From assembly GCF_007786445.1 (NCBI RefSeq), contig NZ_VNJI01000001.1, positions 310,001 through 374,000 of the forward strand: a stretch of DNA of 64,000 bases, read 5' to 3'. Below, in pieces: positions 1-8,467 of this stretch. Position numbers and translations under genes: made by a program. How positions within the stretch are numbered: position 1 is the stretch's first letter; every line of letters begins with the position of its first letter. The DNA comes from Paenibacillus cremeus. Its GTDB lineage: Bacteria > Bacillota > Bacilli > Paenibacillales > NBRC-103111. A model generated the notes under the pieces. The model was not told where the DNA came from, ran no database searches, and worked only from the letters and a program-made list of their open reading frames with translations.

Positions 1-150
1 GACGAAGTGTATGCATTCCGTTATGAAGAAGACGGTGACGATCTGCAGTTGTACACCATCGATGACGAAGAGGAATGGAACATCGTCGAGGAAACCTTCA
101 ATACGCTCATGGATCAAATGGATGACGAGGACGAAGAAGACTCGAAATAA
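1..150 (+). CDS. DUF1292 family protein, C-terminal part (cut by window start)
   Basis: The frame is open from base 1 to a TAA at 148-150 and gives 49 residues of a very acidic tail, including LQLYTIDDEEEWNIVEETF. That pattern (an aromatic/acidic strand, then DDEEEW and a helix) is the C-terminal signature of the small DUF1292 (YrzB-like) proteins, whose biochemical role is unknown. The next gene carries the same motif, so the two are tandem paralogues. In B. subtilis yrzB lies just upstream of yrrL (mltG), and the order here is the same. The N-terminus is outside the window. An intrinsic terminator follows directly. Confidence 0.8.
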   Translation, partial: DEVYAFRYEEDGDDLQLYTIDDEEEWNIVEETFNTLMDQMDDEDEEDSK

Positions 151-169
151 CTGAAATGTTGCAGCACAC

Positions 170-202
170 AGGGCGCTGAAACCTATGTTTCGCGCCCTTT
201 TT
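170..202 (+). terminator. Intrinsic terminator between the two DUF1292 genes
   Basis: AGGGCGC (170-176) and GAAA (178-181) pair with TTTC and GCGCCCT (188-198), with one bulged T and a six-base loop, followed by a T run. The loop contains the ATG at 185 that could be mistaken for the start of the next gene. Confidence 0.85.
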
Positions 203-223
203 ACTCAAAGGAGGCCGCAAATC

Positions 224-532
224 TTGTACCAGATTTCGGACGTGAAAGAGACGCAGCAGTTGCGGGAAGCTTTCGGAGATGATATTATTTTGTATGATGA
301 GCAGCAGGAATCCGTTGTGTACCGCATCAAATCGGAATTTATTCTGGGCGGGCAAGGCTATGCCATGCTGGAGAAAGCTAAGCCCGGCAAGGAAGACGAA
401 CCGGAGATTTTCCGGGTGGCGCGAACTTCGGAGAACGAACTGGAGCTGCAGACGATCGAAGATGATGACGAATGGGAGAACATTGCGGAGCTCTTCGATG
501 AATTAACCTTCCCGGCTGACGAACAGCTGTAA
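224..532 (+). CDS. DUF1292 family protein (YrzB-like), TTG start
   Basis: This is a 102-residue acidic protein containing FGDDIILYDEQQESVVYRI, FILGGQGYAML and the C-terminal LELQTIEDDDEWENIAELFDEL, which is the full DUF1292 fold pattern. The frame is open from an ATG at 185, but that codon lies inside the upstream terminator loop. The TTG at 224 has AAAGGAGG (208-214) nine bases upstream, so I take TTG as the start. The function is unknown. Position before mltG matches the B. subtilis yrzB-yrrL order. It duplicates the family member that ends at 150. A terminator follows at 573. Confidence 0.8.
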   Translation: MYQISDVKETQQLREAFGDDIILYDEQQESVVYRIKSEFILGGQGYAMLEKAKPGKEDEPEIFRVARTSENELELQTIEDDDEWENIAELFDELTFPADEQL

Positions 533-572
533 ATCGAACTTTACAGTTGCCAATGAATGCAGGCAGTTGCTC

Positions 573-597
573 GAGCGGAGATGATCCGCTCTTTTTC
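573..597 (+). terminator. Intrinsic terminator
   Basis: GAGCGGA (573-579) and TCCGCTC (585-591) form a 7-bp stem with a five-base loop, followed by five T. It separates the DUF1292 gene from mltG. Confidence 0.85.
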
Positions 598-632
598 GTC
601 GTGTAGGAGATAATGATTGAGGTTGAACAGCC

Positions 633-1676
633 ATGAAACGGATTTTCCTATGGGGATGGACGGTGCTCCTCCTGCTGGCGATTGGGACTGGTGCAGGCTT
701 TGCTCTCCATGTGGGGAAGCAGCTTGCGCCGATGCCGGAATCGCCGGATATCCAGCATATATCCTATCCCAGCGGCACGTCGATTACCCAGCTTGCCGAT
801 CAGTTGGAAGCGAAGGGGATTGTGCGGAGCGCGAAGTGGTTTACATGGTATTTGAAATACAAGAAGGAAGGCGCCCGGTTTCAAGCCGGGGAATACGCCA
901 TGTCTCCTGGACTTCGGATGGACCAGATCATCGGACAGCTCAATCGCGGCGAGACCATCAAGGAGGAAGCGCTGCGCGTGACGGTTCCGGAGGGGTACAC
1001 GGTACGGCAGATCGCCGAAAAGCTGCTGCAGTATGGGGTGGATTCGGCGGCCTTTTTGCAGGCGGCGCAGAGCTTTAAAGGAGCGCAGGGCTCCTACGCT
1101 TCGCAAATTCCGAACGATCCGGCGCTGAAGGTCAGGCTCGAAGGGTATTTGTTCCCGGAGACCTACGAGTGGAAAAAGGATGCCCAGCCTCAGGACATGA
1201 TCGAGAAGATGACGTCCGAGCTGGACAAGAAGCTGAGCGGATTGCCGGCCGGCTGGCAGGAGGCCATGACGAAGCAGGGGCTGAGCTTTCACCAGATGCT
1301 GACGCTGGCTTCGCTAATTGAGCGCGAGGTCGCCTTGGACGAAGAGCGGCCGATTGTCAGCGGGGTGATCCACAACCGGCTGAAGCAGGACATGCCCCTG
1401 CAGATTGATGCGGCGGTGCAGTATTTGCTGGACAAACCGAAGGAGCGGCTGTATGAGAAGGACCTGCAAATTGCGAGTCCGTATAATACGTACCTGAACA
1501 AGGGGCTGCCGCCTGGGCCGATTGCGAGCCCGAGTCTAGCCTCCATCCAGGCCGCCATTTATCCTTCGGATACGAAATATTTGTTTTACGTGACCAAGAA
1601 AGACGGCAGCAAAGGCCATTTGTTCGCGGAAACGTATGAGCAGCATAAGAAAAATATTGCGGAAAGCAATAAATAA
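633..1676 (+). CDS. mltG: Endolytic murein transglycosylase MltG
   Basis: MltG cleaves nascent glycan strands at the membrane and is thought to set strand length during peptidoglycan synthesis. The 347-residue protein has one N-terminal membrane anchor (about residues 5-27), a LysM-like region (VPEGYTVRQIAEKLLQYGV, about 118-136), and the YceG catalytic domain with LEGYLFPETY (169-178) and LASLIEREVALDE, which places the catalytic glutamate at E230. QIDAAVQYLL and SPYNTYLNKGLPPGPIASPS are also diagnostic. The ATG at 633 follows TTGAGG. The B. subtilis counterpart is yrrL. Two U32 genes follow closely, so this gene probably heads an operon with them. Confidence 0.93.
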   Translation: MKRIFLWGWTVLLLLAIGTGAGFALHVGKQLAPMPESPDIQHISYPSGTSITQLADQLEAKGIVRSAKWFTWYLKYKKEGARFQAGEYAMSPGLRMDQIIGQLNRGETIKEEALRVTVPEGYTVRQIAEKLLQYGVDSAAFLQAAQSFKGAQGSYASQIPNDPALKVRLEGYLFPETYEWKKDAQPQDMIEKMTSELDKKLSGLPAGWQEAMTKQGLSFHQMLTLASLIEREVALDEERPIVSGVIHNRLKQDMPLQIDAAVQYLLDKPKERLYEKDLQIASPYNTYLNKGLPPGPIASPSLASIQAAIYPSDTKYLFYVTKKDGSKGHLFAETYEQHKKNIAESNK

Positions 1677-1691
1677 GCGGGTGAATGGATC

Positions 1692-2633
1692 ATGAGCAAA
1701 ACGGAGCTTCTCATTTCTGCGGGATCCGTGGAGGAAGTTCGGCGTTACATTGAAGCCGGCGCGAATGCCGTCCTGGTCGGGGAGCATCGCTTTAGCCTCC
1801 GGCAGCCGGGCGAAGTTACGCTGGCGGAGCTGGCCGACATTGTTCCGTGGGTACACGGGCAAGGGGCCAAGGTGTATGTCGCCGTCAACAACATTATGGA
1901 AAATGCGATGCTGGACGATTTGTCGTCCTACATTGCGAAGCTGAGCGAGCTGAATGTGGATGCACTGGTCTTTGGCGATCCAGCGGTGCTCATGGCGGTG
2001 CGCCAATCGGCTCCGGGCATGAAGCTGCACTGGAATGCCGAGATGACGTCGACCAACTACGCGACGGCGCGGTATTGGGGCAGCAAAGGCGCGGTGCGGA
2101 TGGTGCTGGCTCGCGAGCTAAACCTGGAGGAGACGCTGGAAATCAAGCGTGAGCTGGGGGATGCGATGGAGGTTCAGGTGCAGGTGCACGGCATCACGAA
2201 CATCTATCATTCGAAGCGCAGCCTGCTGACCAACTACCAAGATCATCAAGGCCGGCCGGAAGAGCTGAACAATTTTGATCTCGGTATGGACGAAGGGCTG
2301 TTCCTGATCGAGCAGGAACGGCAAAATGAGCGTTTCCCGGTCTACGAGGATGCCAACGGCACGCATATTATGAGCTCCGACGACATCTGCATTCTGGACA
2401 GCGTGCAGGAGCTGCTGGAGGGCGGAATCGACAGCCTCAAAATCGATTCATTGCTGAAATCCGTGGAGTATAACGTGGCCGTTGTTCGCGGCTATCGAAA
2501 TGCGATTGACGCTTATGAGGCCGATCCGGCAGGGTATGAGTTTAATGAGTTGTGGCTCGATGCGATTCGGGAGCTGCAGGATCCAAGACGCGAATTGACC
2601 TACGGGTTCTTTTATAAAGAGCAGGTTTATTAA
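1692..2633 (+). CDS. trhP1: U32 peptidase family protein, TrhP1-like (tRNA hydroxylation)
   Basis: This 313-residue protein belongs to the U32 peptidase family (ELLISAGSVEEVRRYIEAGANAVLVGEHRFSLRQPGEVT). In Bacillales the two adjacent U32 proteins YrrN and YrrO (TrhP1 and TrhP2) take part in prephenate-dependent hydroxylation of U34 in tRNA. This is the shorter partner. It lacks the four-cysteine signature of the long partner: only the equivalent VQVHGITNIYHSKRSLLTNYQ segment is present. It starts 15 bases after mltG and ends 20 bases before the next U32 gene, so the three are probably co-transcribed. The TrhP1 name rests on family pattern and gene order. Confidence 0.8.
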   Translation: MSKTELLISAGSVEEVRRYIEAGANAVLVGEHRFSLRQPGEVTLAELADIVPWVHGQGAKVYVAVNNIMENAMLDDLSSYIAKLSELNVDALVFGDPAVLMAVRQSAPGMKLHWNAEMTSTNYATARYWGSKGAVRMVLARELNLEETLEIKRELGDAMEVQVQVHGITNIYHSKRSLLTNYQDHQGRPEELNNFDLGMDEGLFLIEQERQNERFPVYEDANGTHIMSSDDICILDSVQELLEGGIDSLKIDSLLKSVEYNVAVVRGYRNAIDAYEADPAGYEFNELWLDAIRELQDPRRELTYGFFYKEQVY

Positions 2634-2653
2634 AATAGGTAAGCGAGGTGGAA

Positions 2654-3946
2654 ATGATGACTTTGATGCAGGAACAATTGCTTGGTAAGCGGGTGAGGCT
2701 GGAGAAGCCTGAGCTGCTTGCGCCGGCTGGAAGCTTGGAGAAGCTGAAATTCGCCGTGCATTACGGTGCAGATGCGGTGTATATCGGCGGACAGCAGTAT
2801 GGTTTGCGCTCCAATGCGGACAATTTTACATTCGAGGAAATGCGCGAGGGCGTCGAATTTGCGGAGAAGTACGGCGCCAAGGTGTTTGTTGCGACCAACA
2901 TTTATGCGCACAATGAAGATATTGCGGGACTGGAAGATTACTTGCGCGGCATTCAGGATGCCGGGGTTCATGCGATTATCGTGGCCGATCCGATCATTAT
3001 CGAAACGTGTAAACGGGTAGCACCGAAGCTAGAGGTTCATCTGAGCACGCAGCAGTCGACGATGAACTGGCAGGCCGTCCAGTTTTGGAAGGACGAAGGC
3101 ATTGACCGCGTCGTATTAGCCCGTGAAGCCAGCATGGAAGAGATTTTCGACATCAAAAAGCACGTGGACATCGAAATCGAGGTGTTTGTGCACGGCGCGA
3201 TGTGCAGCTCGTTCTCCGGACGGTGTGTGCTGTCGAACCATTTTACGGACCGCGATTCGAACCGCGGCGGCTGCTCGCAGTCGTGCCGTTGGAAGTATGA
3301 TCTGTTCACGACGGAAGAAGACGCGGAGCAGGCGCAAGTAGGCATCAAGGAAATTCCGCTGTTCCAAGCGGGCGACAATCCGTTCTCGATGAGCTCCAAG
3401 GATTTGTGCATGATCGAGCATGTGCCGGAGCTGGTTCGCTCGGGTGTGGACAGCTTCAAGATCGAAGGCCGGATGAAGAGCGTTCACTACGTGGCCACGG
3501 TGGTAAATGCGTACCGTCAAGCGATTGACGCGTATTTCGCCGATCCGGAGCACTATGAGCTGAAGCCGGAGTGGCTGTATGAGATTCAGAAGGCGGCGAA
3601 CCGTCCGCTGAATACTGGATTTTTCTATGATCGTCCGGGCCACGAGGATCATATCTTCGAGCCGGAGGATAAGGCGGCACCATACGATTTTGTCGGCGTG
3701 GTGATGGGCTACGATGAGGAGACGAAGACGGCGTTGATTCAGCAGCGCAATCACTTCAAGCCGGGCCAAGAGATCGAGTTTTTCGGACCGGGCGGCTCGT
3801 TCTTCAAGCAAACCGTATCCGAGCTGCGAAGCGAGGACGGGGAAGTGCTGACGGCGGCACGCCATCCGCTGCAGCTGATCCGCATGCAGGTGGAGCAGCC
3901 GGTCAAGCCGCTGGATATGATGCGCAAGAAGATGGGCAAGAACTGA
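2654..3946 (+). CDS. trhP2: U32 peptidase family protein, TrhP2-like (tRNA hydroxylation)
   Basis: This is the long U32 partner, about 430 residues. It carries the family signature EVFVHGAMCSSFSGRC and then a cysteine cluster ending in NRGGCSQSCRW, which probably holds an Fe-S cluster. The beginning (KPELLAPAGSLEKLKFAVHYGADAVYIGG) and the C-terminal barrel-like region (residues 330-430) are complete. A GTG at 2648 is also in frame, but AGCGAGGTGG lies just before the ATG at 2654, which I prefer. With trhP1 it should act in U34 hydroxylation of tRNA. In B. subtilis a methyltransferase gene (yrrM/trmR) sits between mltG and this pair; it is absent here. Confidence 0.85.
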   Translation: MMTLMQEQLLGKRVRLEKPELLAPAGSLEKLKFAVHYGADAVYIGGQQYGLRSNADNFTFEEMREGVEFAEKYGAKVFVATNIYAHNEDIAGLEDYLRGIQDAGVHAIIVADPIIIETCKRVAPKLEVHLSTQQSTMNWQAVQFWKDEGIDRVVLAREASMEEIFDIKKHVDIEIEVFVHGAMCSSFSGRCVLSNHFTDRDSNRGGCSQSCRWKYDLFTTEEDAEQAQVGIKEIPLFQAGDNPFSMSSKDLCMIEHVPELVRSGVDSFKIEGRMKSVHYVATVVNAYRQAIDAYFADPEHYELKPEWLYEIQKAANRPLNTGFFYDRPGHEDHIFEPEDKAAPYDFVGVVMGYDEETKTALIQQRNHFKPGQEIEFFGPGGSFFKQTVSELRSEDGEVLTAARHPLQLIRMQVEQPVKPLDMMRKKMGKN

Positions 3947-3962
3947 TAATAATCGAATGACA

Positions 3963-4008
3963 AGAGACGTTTTGTCTATGGGGAGACCCGTGGCAGAGCG
4001 TCTTTTTT
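3963..4008 (+). terminator. Probable intrinsic terminator after the mltG-trhP operon
   Basis: AGACG near 3965 pairs with CGTCT near 3999, enclosing a small inner hairpin (GTCT/AGAC), and six T follow. The remaining 4009-4287 is AT-rich leader DNA. Only a weak sigma-A-like element (TTGTCG near 4090) was seen, and no convincing sigma-D promoter. Confidence 0.6.
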
Positions 4009-4287
4009 GTTGTGGAGGTTTTCATAAAATTAGGAAAAAAAGACTATTTTTTGACCTGAATCGACGCTTAAAGAGGAATCAACCTCATGTTGTCGAAAAG
4101 TAAACCTATACATATTCGCAACTTGATTATGATTTAGGGCGGTGAATCATTAATTTTTCTTTATTTTCTTAAAAAAACATGAAGGGATTTGGCAAATAAT
4201 GTCGAACCTTTTAGGTTGAACAGCCAATTATGGAATCTCTCAACCGACAAAACCCAGCACATATTACAGAACAAGGTGGTGTACCCA

Positions 4288-6456
4288 GTGAAGGAGAAGC
4301 TGTCCTCACTTAAAGCCAGCCTGCAAAAAGCCGGCCAAGCTATGCAAAGCAAGAGTAATCAACCCTCAGAGAAAAAATCGCCCAATGGGATGAACGGAGC
4401 GGAAGCGCTCAAAAGCCTCGGACTTCAAAACGTGATGAAATCCGTTGGCATCAAGCTTTTCATTATCTTTTTTGTCAGCATCCTGTTCTTTGTCCTTACG
4501 GTGGGATTGACCTCATACAACATCTCCAAAGGCGTTATTCAAAATAAGGTCGGCGACGCGTCCGAGCAGACGATCATTCAAGCCGGTCAAAAGCTGGATT
4601 TGCTCTATGCTACCTATGAAGACTTGTCGATGCAAATTATGCTGGATGAAGATCTGAAGAAGATGCTGAACGAATTGGATAATGTCAACAAAAGCAGCTA
4701 CGATTTTTTGCAGCTCCGGCAGAAGATCAACGACAAGATGAATGTGTTCTCTTATTCCAATAAGACGATCAAGTCGCTGAACATTTTTAAAGGCACGGGG
4801 GAGCCGATAACGACCGGTACAGGCGGATTTGCCAAGGAAACCTATGCGCAGGAAGATTGGTTCAAGCGTACGCTGGACGCCAACGGTAGAGCTACGTGGA
4901 ATGAATCGCGCAGCAAAGGGTTTGGAGATAGTGGGACTGCCGGTGGAGCGCCGACATTTGCATTGACCCGCGTGCTCAAGAGCCCTTCGTCCAATACCAT
5001 AATTGCCGTATTGCTGATGGAAATCAACATTGACGCGGTGGCCAAAGAGCTTGGCGATATCAATATGGGTGAGGGCGGCAAAACGGTCATTTTGAGCGCC
5101 AACCAAAAGCTCGTATATTCGAAGGAACAGGGCATGATCGGCTCCGACGCTTCGCTGGGTGTGGCTGACACTGCTTACGGCAAAGACCACGACCATATGC
5201 TGAACGAGAAGAAGGATAATCAGCTCGTCTATTTTAAATCGGCCAAGAACGGCTGGCTGCTTGTAGGCGCTATGCCTGTAGATGAGCTTGTGAAAGATGC
5301 CAAAAAAATTTCCATGGTTACCTGGTGGATGGCGTTCTTCGCTACGATCATTGCGGTTGTTATCGGCTTCTTCGTCGCACGGATGATCGGCGGACCGATG
5401 ATTATGCTGCGCAACTTGATGAAGGATGGCGAGCAAGGTAATCTGCGCGTCCGTATGAACGTGAAGACCCAGGACGAGATCGGCCAATTGGGTCACAGCT
5501 TTAACTCCATGATGGAGAAAATCACGCTCTTGGTGCAGCAGACGAACAACTCCGCACAAGAGGTTCTGAATACGGCGATCGAGCTGTCCAACGCTTCGAA
5601 GCAGACGGCCACGTCCGCGAAGGAAATTGCGGTTGCGACCGAAGAAATCGCAGGCGGTGCTTCCAGCCTGGCTTCCGAATCGGAGCGCGGCAACGAGCTT
5701 ACGCATAACATCGGCGTGCAGATGAAGAACGTCGTCAATGCGAACATCTCCATGGGCACTTCCGCATCGGATGTTCAGAAGTCCTCCGAGCAAGGGATTA
5801 CATACATGTCCGAGCTGATCGGCAAAACGAATTCAACCGAAGCAATGACGCGTTCGATGGTCGAGAAGGTAGACAACTTGAAGGAAAGCACGCGCTCGAT
5901 CCGCAAAATTCTCGACGTACTTGGCAACATGACGAAGCAGACGAATATTTTATCCTTGAACGCCACCATTGAGGCAGCAAGAGCAGGCACGGCGGGTAAA
6001 GGCTTCATGGTCGTCGCCGATGAGATTCGCAAGCTCGCGGACCAATCGAGACAATCGATCTCCGTCGTTGGGGACATCACGGATACGATTCAGAAGGAAA
6101 TCGACGAGACCGTTAAGGTGCTGTCGCAGGCTTATCCGATATTCCAAGAGCAGATTTCTTCGGTGAAGGAAGCCGACTCCATCTTTAAGCAAGTACAGAC
6201 GCACATGGGCGGCTTTATTACGCAGCTGTCCGAGGTGACCGAGTCGATCAGCGAGCTGGAAGCGTCGCAGGTCGTTCTGAATGAAGCGATGACGAATGTC
6301 AGCGCCGTAGCGCAGCAGTCGTCGGCGACGTCTGAGGAAGTAGCGTCCTTGAGCTCGGAGCAGCTCGGCATCAGCTCCGGCCTCGTGCGTTTGTCGGACA
6401 AGCTGGAGGAGCTGTCCAACTCGCTGAAGGAATCGTTATCGAAATTCCAAGTTTAA
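4288..6456 (+). CDS. Methyl-accepting chemotaxis protein, Cache-type
   Basis: This transmembrane chemoreceptor binds a ligand outside the cell and controls CheA. From the chosen start it has 722 residues: a charged cytoplasmic lead, TM1 (about 54-77), an extracellular dCache-like sensor (about 80-340), TM2 (about 345-368), a HAMP domain, then the coiled-coil signalling domain. Its hairpin tip reads NATIEAARAGTAGKGFMVVADEIRKL (about 557-582), which is the kinase-contact site. The frame is open from a TTG at 4189, but the GTG at 4288 has AAGGTGGTG eight bases before it and starts a normal MKEKL N-terminus. The ligand cannot be named. It interrupts the yrr-type gene order between trhP2 and the PBP gene. 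Confidence 0.9.
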   Translation: MKEKLSSLKASLQKAGQAMQSKSNQPSEKKSPNGMNGAEALKSLGLQNVMKSVGIKLFIIFFVSILFFVLTVGLTSYNISKGVIQNKVGDASEQTIIQAGQKLDLLYATYEDLSMQIMLDEDLKKMLNELDNVNKSSYDFLQLRQKINDKMNVFSYSNKTIKSLNIFKGTGEPITTGTGGFAKETYAQEDWFKRTLDANGRATWNESRSKGFGDSGTAGGAPTFALTRVLKSPSSNTIIAVLLMEINIDAVAKELGDINMGEGGKTVILSANQKLVYSKEQGMIGSDASLGVADTAYGKDHDHMLNEKKDNQLVYFKSAKNGWLLVGAMPVDELVKDAKKISMVTWWMAFFATIIAVVIGFFVARMIGGPMIMLRNLMKDGEQGNLRVRMNVKTQDEIGQLGHSFNSMMEKITLLVQQTNNSAQEVLNTAIELSNASKQTATSAKEIAVATEEIAGGASSLASESERGNELTHNIGVQMKNVVNANISMGTSASDVQKSSEQGITYMSELIGKTNSTEAMTRSMVEKVDNLKESTRSIRKILDVLGNMTKQTNILSLNATIEAARAGTAGKGFMVVADEIRKLADQSRQSISVVGDITDTIQKEIDETVKVLSQAYPIFQEQISSVKEADSIFKQVQTHMGGFITQLSEVTESISELEASQVVLNEAMTNVSAVAQQSSATSEEVASLSSEQLGISSGLVRLSDKLEELSNSLKESLSKFQV

Positions 6457-6471
6457 TATAGTTAAGCATGA

Positions 6472-6504
6472 GCGCTCGCCCAGATGGGGTGGGCGCTTTT
6501 TTTT
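6472..6504 (+). terminator. Intrinsic terminator after the chemoreceptor gene
   Basis: GCGCTCGCCC (6472-6481) pairs with GGGTGGGCGC (6487-6496) through ten pairs including two G-T, followed by eight T. Confidence 0.9.
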
Positions 6505-6589
6505 CGTCGCGTGCCGGTTTGATGAAGCGGCTTAAAGATCATACTGGTACTTAATGTAAGGATCTGATCTGTGAGAAGGTGCCGCAGCA

Positions 6590-8416
6590 TTGAACAATGA
6601 GTGGAAACTGAAAAAACATCGGATTTTTATCGCGCTGCTGTTGATTGTGGCTGTGCTCTTTGCTTGGAATGCCCGATTATTCTGGATTCAAGTGGCCGCG
6701 GCGAGAAGCTTTACTGAACGGGGCATTGATCTGGTAGGCAATTCGGTCATTCAGCGTGAGCAGGGGATTGTGCTCGATAGCGGGAGAGGGGACTTTTATG
6801 ACAGGCATGGGGTATCGCTTACCGGCAACGAGCTCAAGGTGCTGACGGTGTACCCGATTCGAGAGGATGACACTCCGTCAGCGGTGGAACGCAGGCGGGC
6901 GGAATTGGCGAACGTGGCGCGCATTTTGAAGATACCGACGGAGGCATGGAGTGCTTTTGTCCAAGGGCTGAGGACGCCGCAAATGTGGTCGCAGAACGGA
7001 CACCCTGTCGACTTGACGGAGGAGCAGGCGAAGAAGGTGGAGGCGATGGGCCTGACCCAGGTGCGGGTGATGACCTACAAGCAGCGCTATGAGCCCAGTC
7101 AGACGGCCAGCCAGGTGCTGGGGTATATCAGCCAAAATCCGGATCGCGTCACGCGTCAATATACGGATCAGTTCCATAAAGGCGAGCTGCAGCTGACGAG
7201 CAAGATCGGCAATGCCGGGCTGGAAAAGACGTTCGAGCCCTGGCTGCAAGGTATCGGTCCGACGTCGGTGTCGCTTTTTATGGATGCGGGGAAGCATGCG
7301 GTCGGAGGCTTGGATGTGCGAACGATTAGGCCGGATAGTCCTTACTATCCTCTGAAGGTCGTCACTACGCTGGACAAGCCATTGCAGGAAACCATCGAAG
7401 CCCGCATGGATCAGCTCGGGATTGCTGAAGGGTCGGTTGTGGTGCTGGATGTGAACAATGCCGATGCGATCGCGATGGCCAGTCGGCCGGCTTTTGATCC
7501 GGAGCATATTGACCTCGCCCAGGGCAGCTGGAGCAATCGGGCAGTGAAGGCGGTCGCGCCGGGCTCGATCTTTAAGACAGTCACGGCCGCAGCGGCGCTG
7601 GAGGAGAAGGTGGTCAAGCCGGACGATGTTTTTGACTGTGAGGGCGAGCTGGGGCAGTATGGTTTTACTTGCTGGAAAAAAGAAGGGCACGGTCATATTA
7701 CGCTGGAAGAAGGCTTTGCGCAGTCTTGCAATATTGTTTTTGCCAAAGTGGCGGAGCTGGTCGGCGGGGAGAAGCTGGAGAAGTATGCCCGCAAGCTGGG
7801 ACTCGATACGCAGGTCGGCTGGACGGACGAGGTGCCGGGGCAAGCGGCGTTCCATCAAGTGGACGGGGAGGAGAAAGGGCAAATCTATCATTCCGAGGCG
7901 CTGAAAAAGGATGAAGGCGCGCTGATTCAAACGGCTATCGGTCAACGGGATGTTCTGGTCAGCCCGCTGCAGGCGGCCAACCTGATTGTCACGCTGCTTC
8001 ATCAGGGGAAGGTGCTGTCGCCACGCCTTGTGCAGGAAATCCGGTTTCAGAATGACCGGCTGTACCAGTCGTTTCCGAGTAAACGGCTCGATACGATCGA
8101 GGAGCGGGCGATTCAACCGGCGACGGCTAAGGAGCTGCTGACGTTTATGGGCGACGTGGTGGATCATGGCACCGGCAAAGCGCTGAAAGCCGCCAAATGG
8201 TCCTTGGCCGGCAAGTCCGGCACAGCGCAGATTTCGCTGAAGGGCGGGAAGCCGGGAGAGAACCATTGGTTCATCGGCTACGGGCCGACCGAGAAGCCTC
8301 GCTATGCGGTAGCGGTGCTGGTGCAGAATGTACCCGAAGGACAGCGGAACAAGTCGATCGCTTTGTTTCAAGGGGTGATGGATGCGCTGGCAGCGGCGGA
8401 GGGGCGTGTGAAGTGA
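6590..8416 (+). CDS. pbpI: Class B penicillin-binding protein (peptidoglycan D,D-transpeptidase), PbpI-like
   Basis: This membrane-anchored transpeptidase cross-links peptidoglycan. The 608-residue protein has one N-terminal membrane segment (about 11-27), a dimerisation/pedestal domain, and a transpeptidase domain with all three motifs: SIFK at 326-329 (catalytic Ser326), SCN at 379-381 and KSG at 542-544. It starts with TTG, preceded by GAGAAGGTG at 6573. Length and motif spacing fit the PbpI/FtsI group. In B. subtilis pbpI (yrrR) also lies downstream of the yrrL-yrrN-yrrO genes, which supports the name. A close SpoVD/PBP2-type paralogue is possible. Confidence 0.85.
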   Translation: MNNEWKLKKHRIFIALLLIVAVLFAWNARLFWIQVAAARSFTERGIDLVGNSVIQREQGIVLDSGRGDFYDRHGVSLTGNELKVLTVYPIREDDTPSAVERRRAELANVARILKIPTEAWSAFVQGLRTPQMWSQNGHPVDLTEEQAKKVEAMGLTQVRVMTYKQRYEPSQTASQVLGYISQNPDRVTRQYTDQFHKGELQLTSKIGNAGLEKTFEPWLQGIGPTSVSLFMDAGKHAVGGLDVRTIRPDSPYYPLKVVTTLDKPLQETIEARMDQLGIAEGSVVVLDVNNADAIAMASRPAFDPEHIDLAQGSWSNRAVKAVAPGSIFKTVTAAAALEEKVVKPDDVFDCEGELGQYGFTCWKKEGHGHITLEEGFAQSCNIVFAKVAELVGGEKLEKYARKLGLDTQVGWTDEVPGQAAFHQVDGEEKGQIYHSEALKKDEGALIQTAIGQRDVLVSPLQAANLIVTLLHQGKVLSPRLVQEIRFQNDRLYQSFPSKRLDTIEERAIQPATAKELLTFMGDVVDHGTGKALKAAKWSLAGKSGTAQISLKGGKPGENHWFIGYGPTEKPRYAVAVLVQNVPEGQRNKSIALFQGVMDALAAAEGRVK

Positions 8417-8435
8417 GAGGGAAAACCGGGTACAA

Positions 8436-8467
8436 AATAAAAAACCTCCGGCGAAATGTCGGAGGTT
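8436..8467 (-). terminator. Terminator of the kinase gene, on the minus strand
   Basis: AACCTCCG (8443-8450) and CGGAGGTT (8460-8467) form an 8-bp stem. On the minus strand it is followed by a T-rich run (complement of 8436-8442), while the plus side lacks one. The stem begins inside the kinase stop codon. Confidence 0.8.

Noticed and set aside
4091-4097. A Spo0A box (TGTCGAA), also at 9856-9862 near the KinB-like gene
   Set aside because: A seven-base match is expected several times by chance in 64 kb on both strands, and neither copy is well placed against a promoter.
4020-4287. A sigma-D promoter for the chemoreceptor gene
   Set aside because: TAAA occurs, but no GCCGATAT-like -10 element follows at the right distance.
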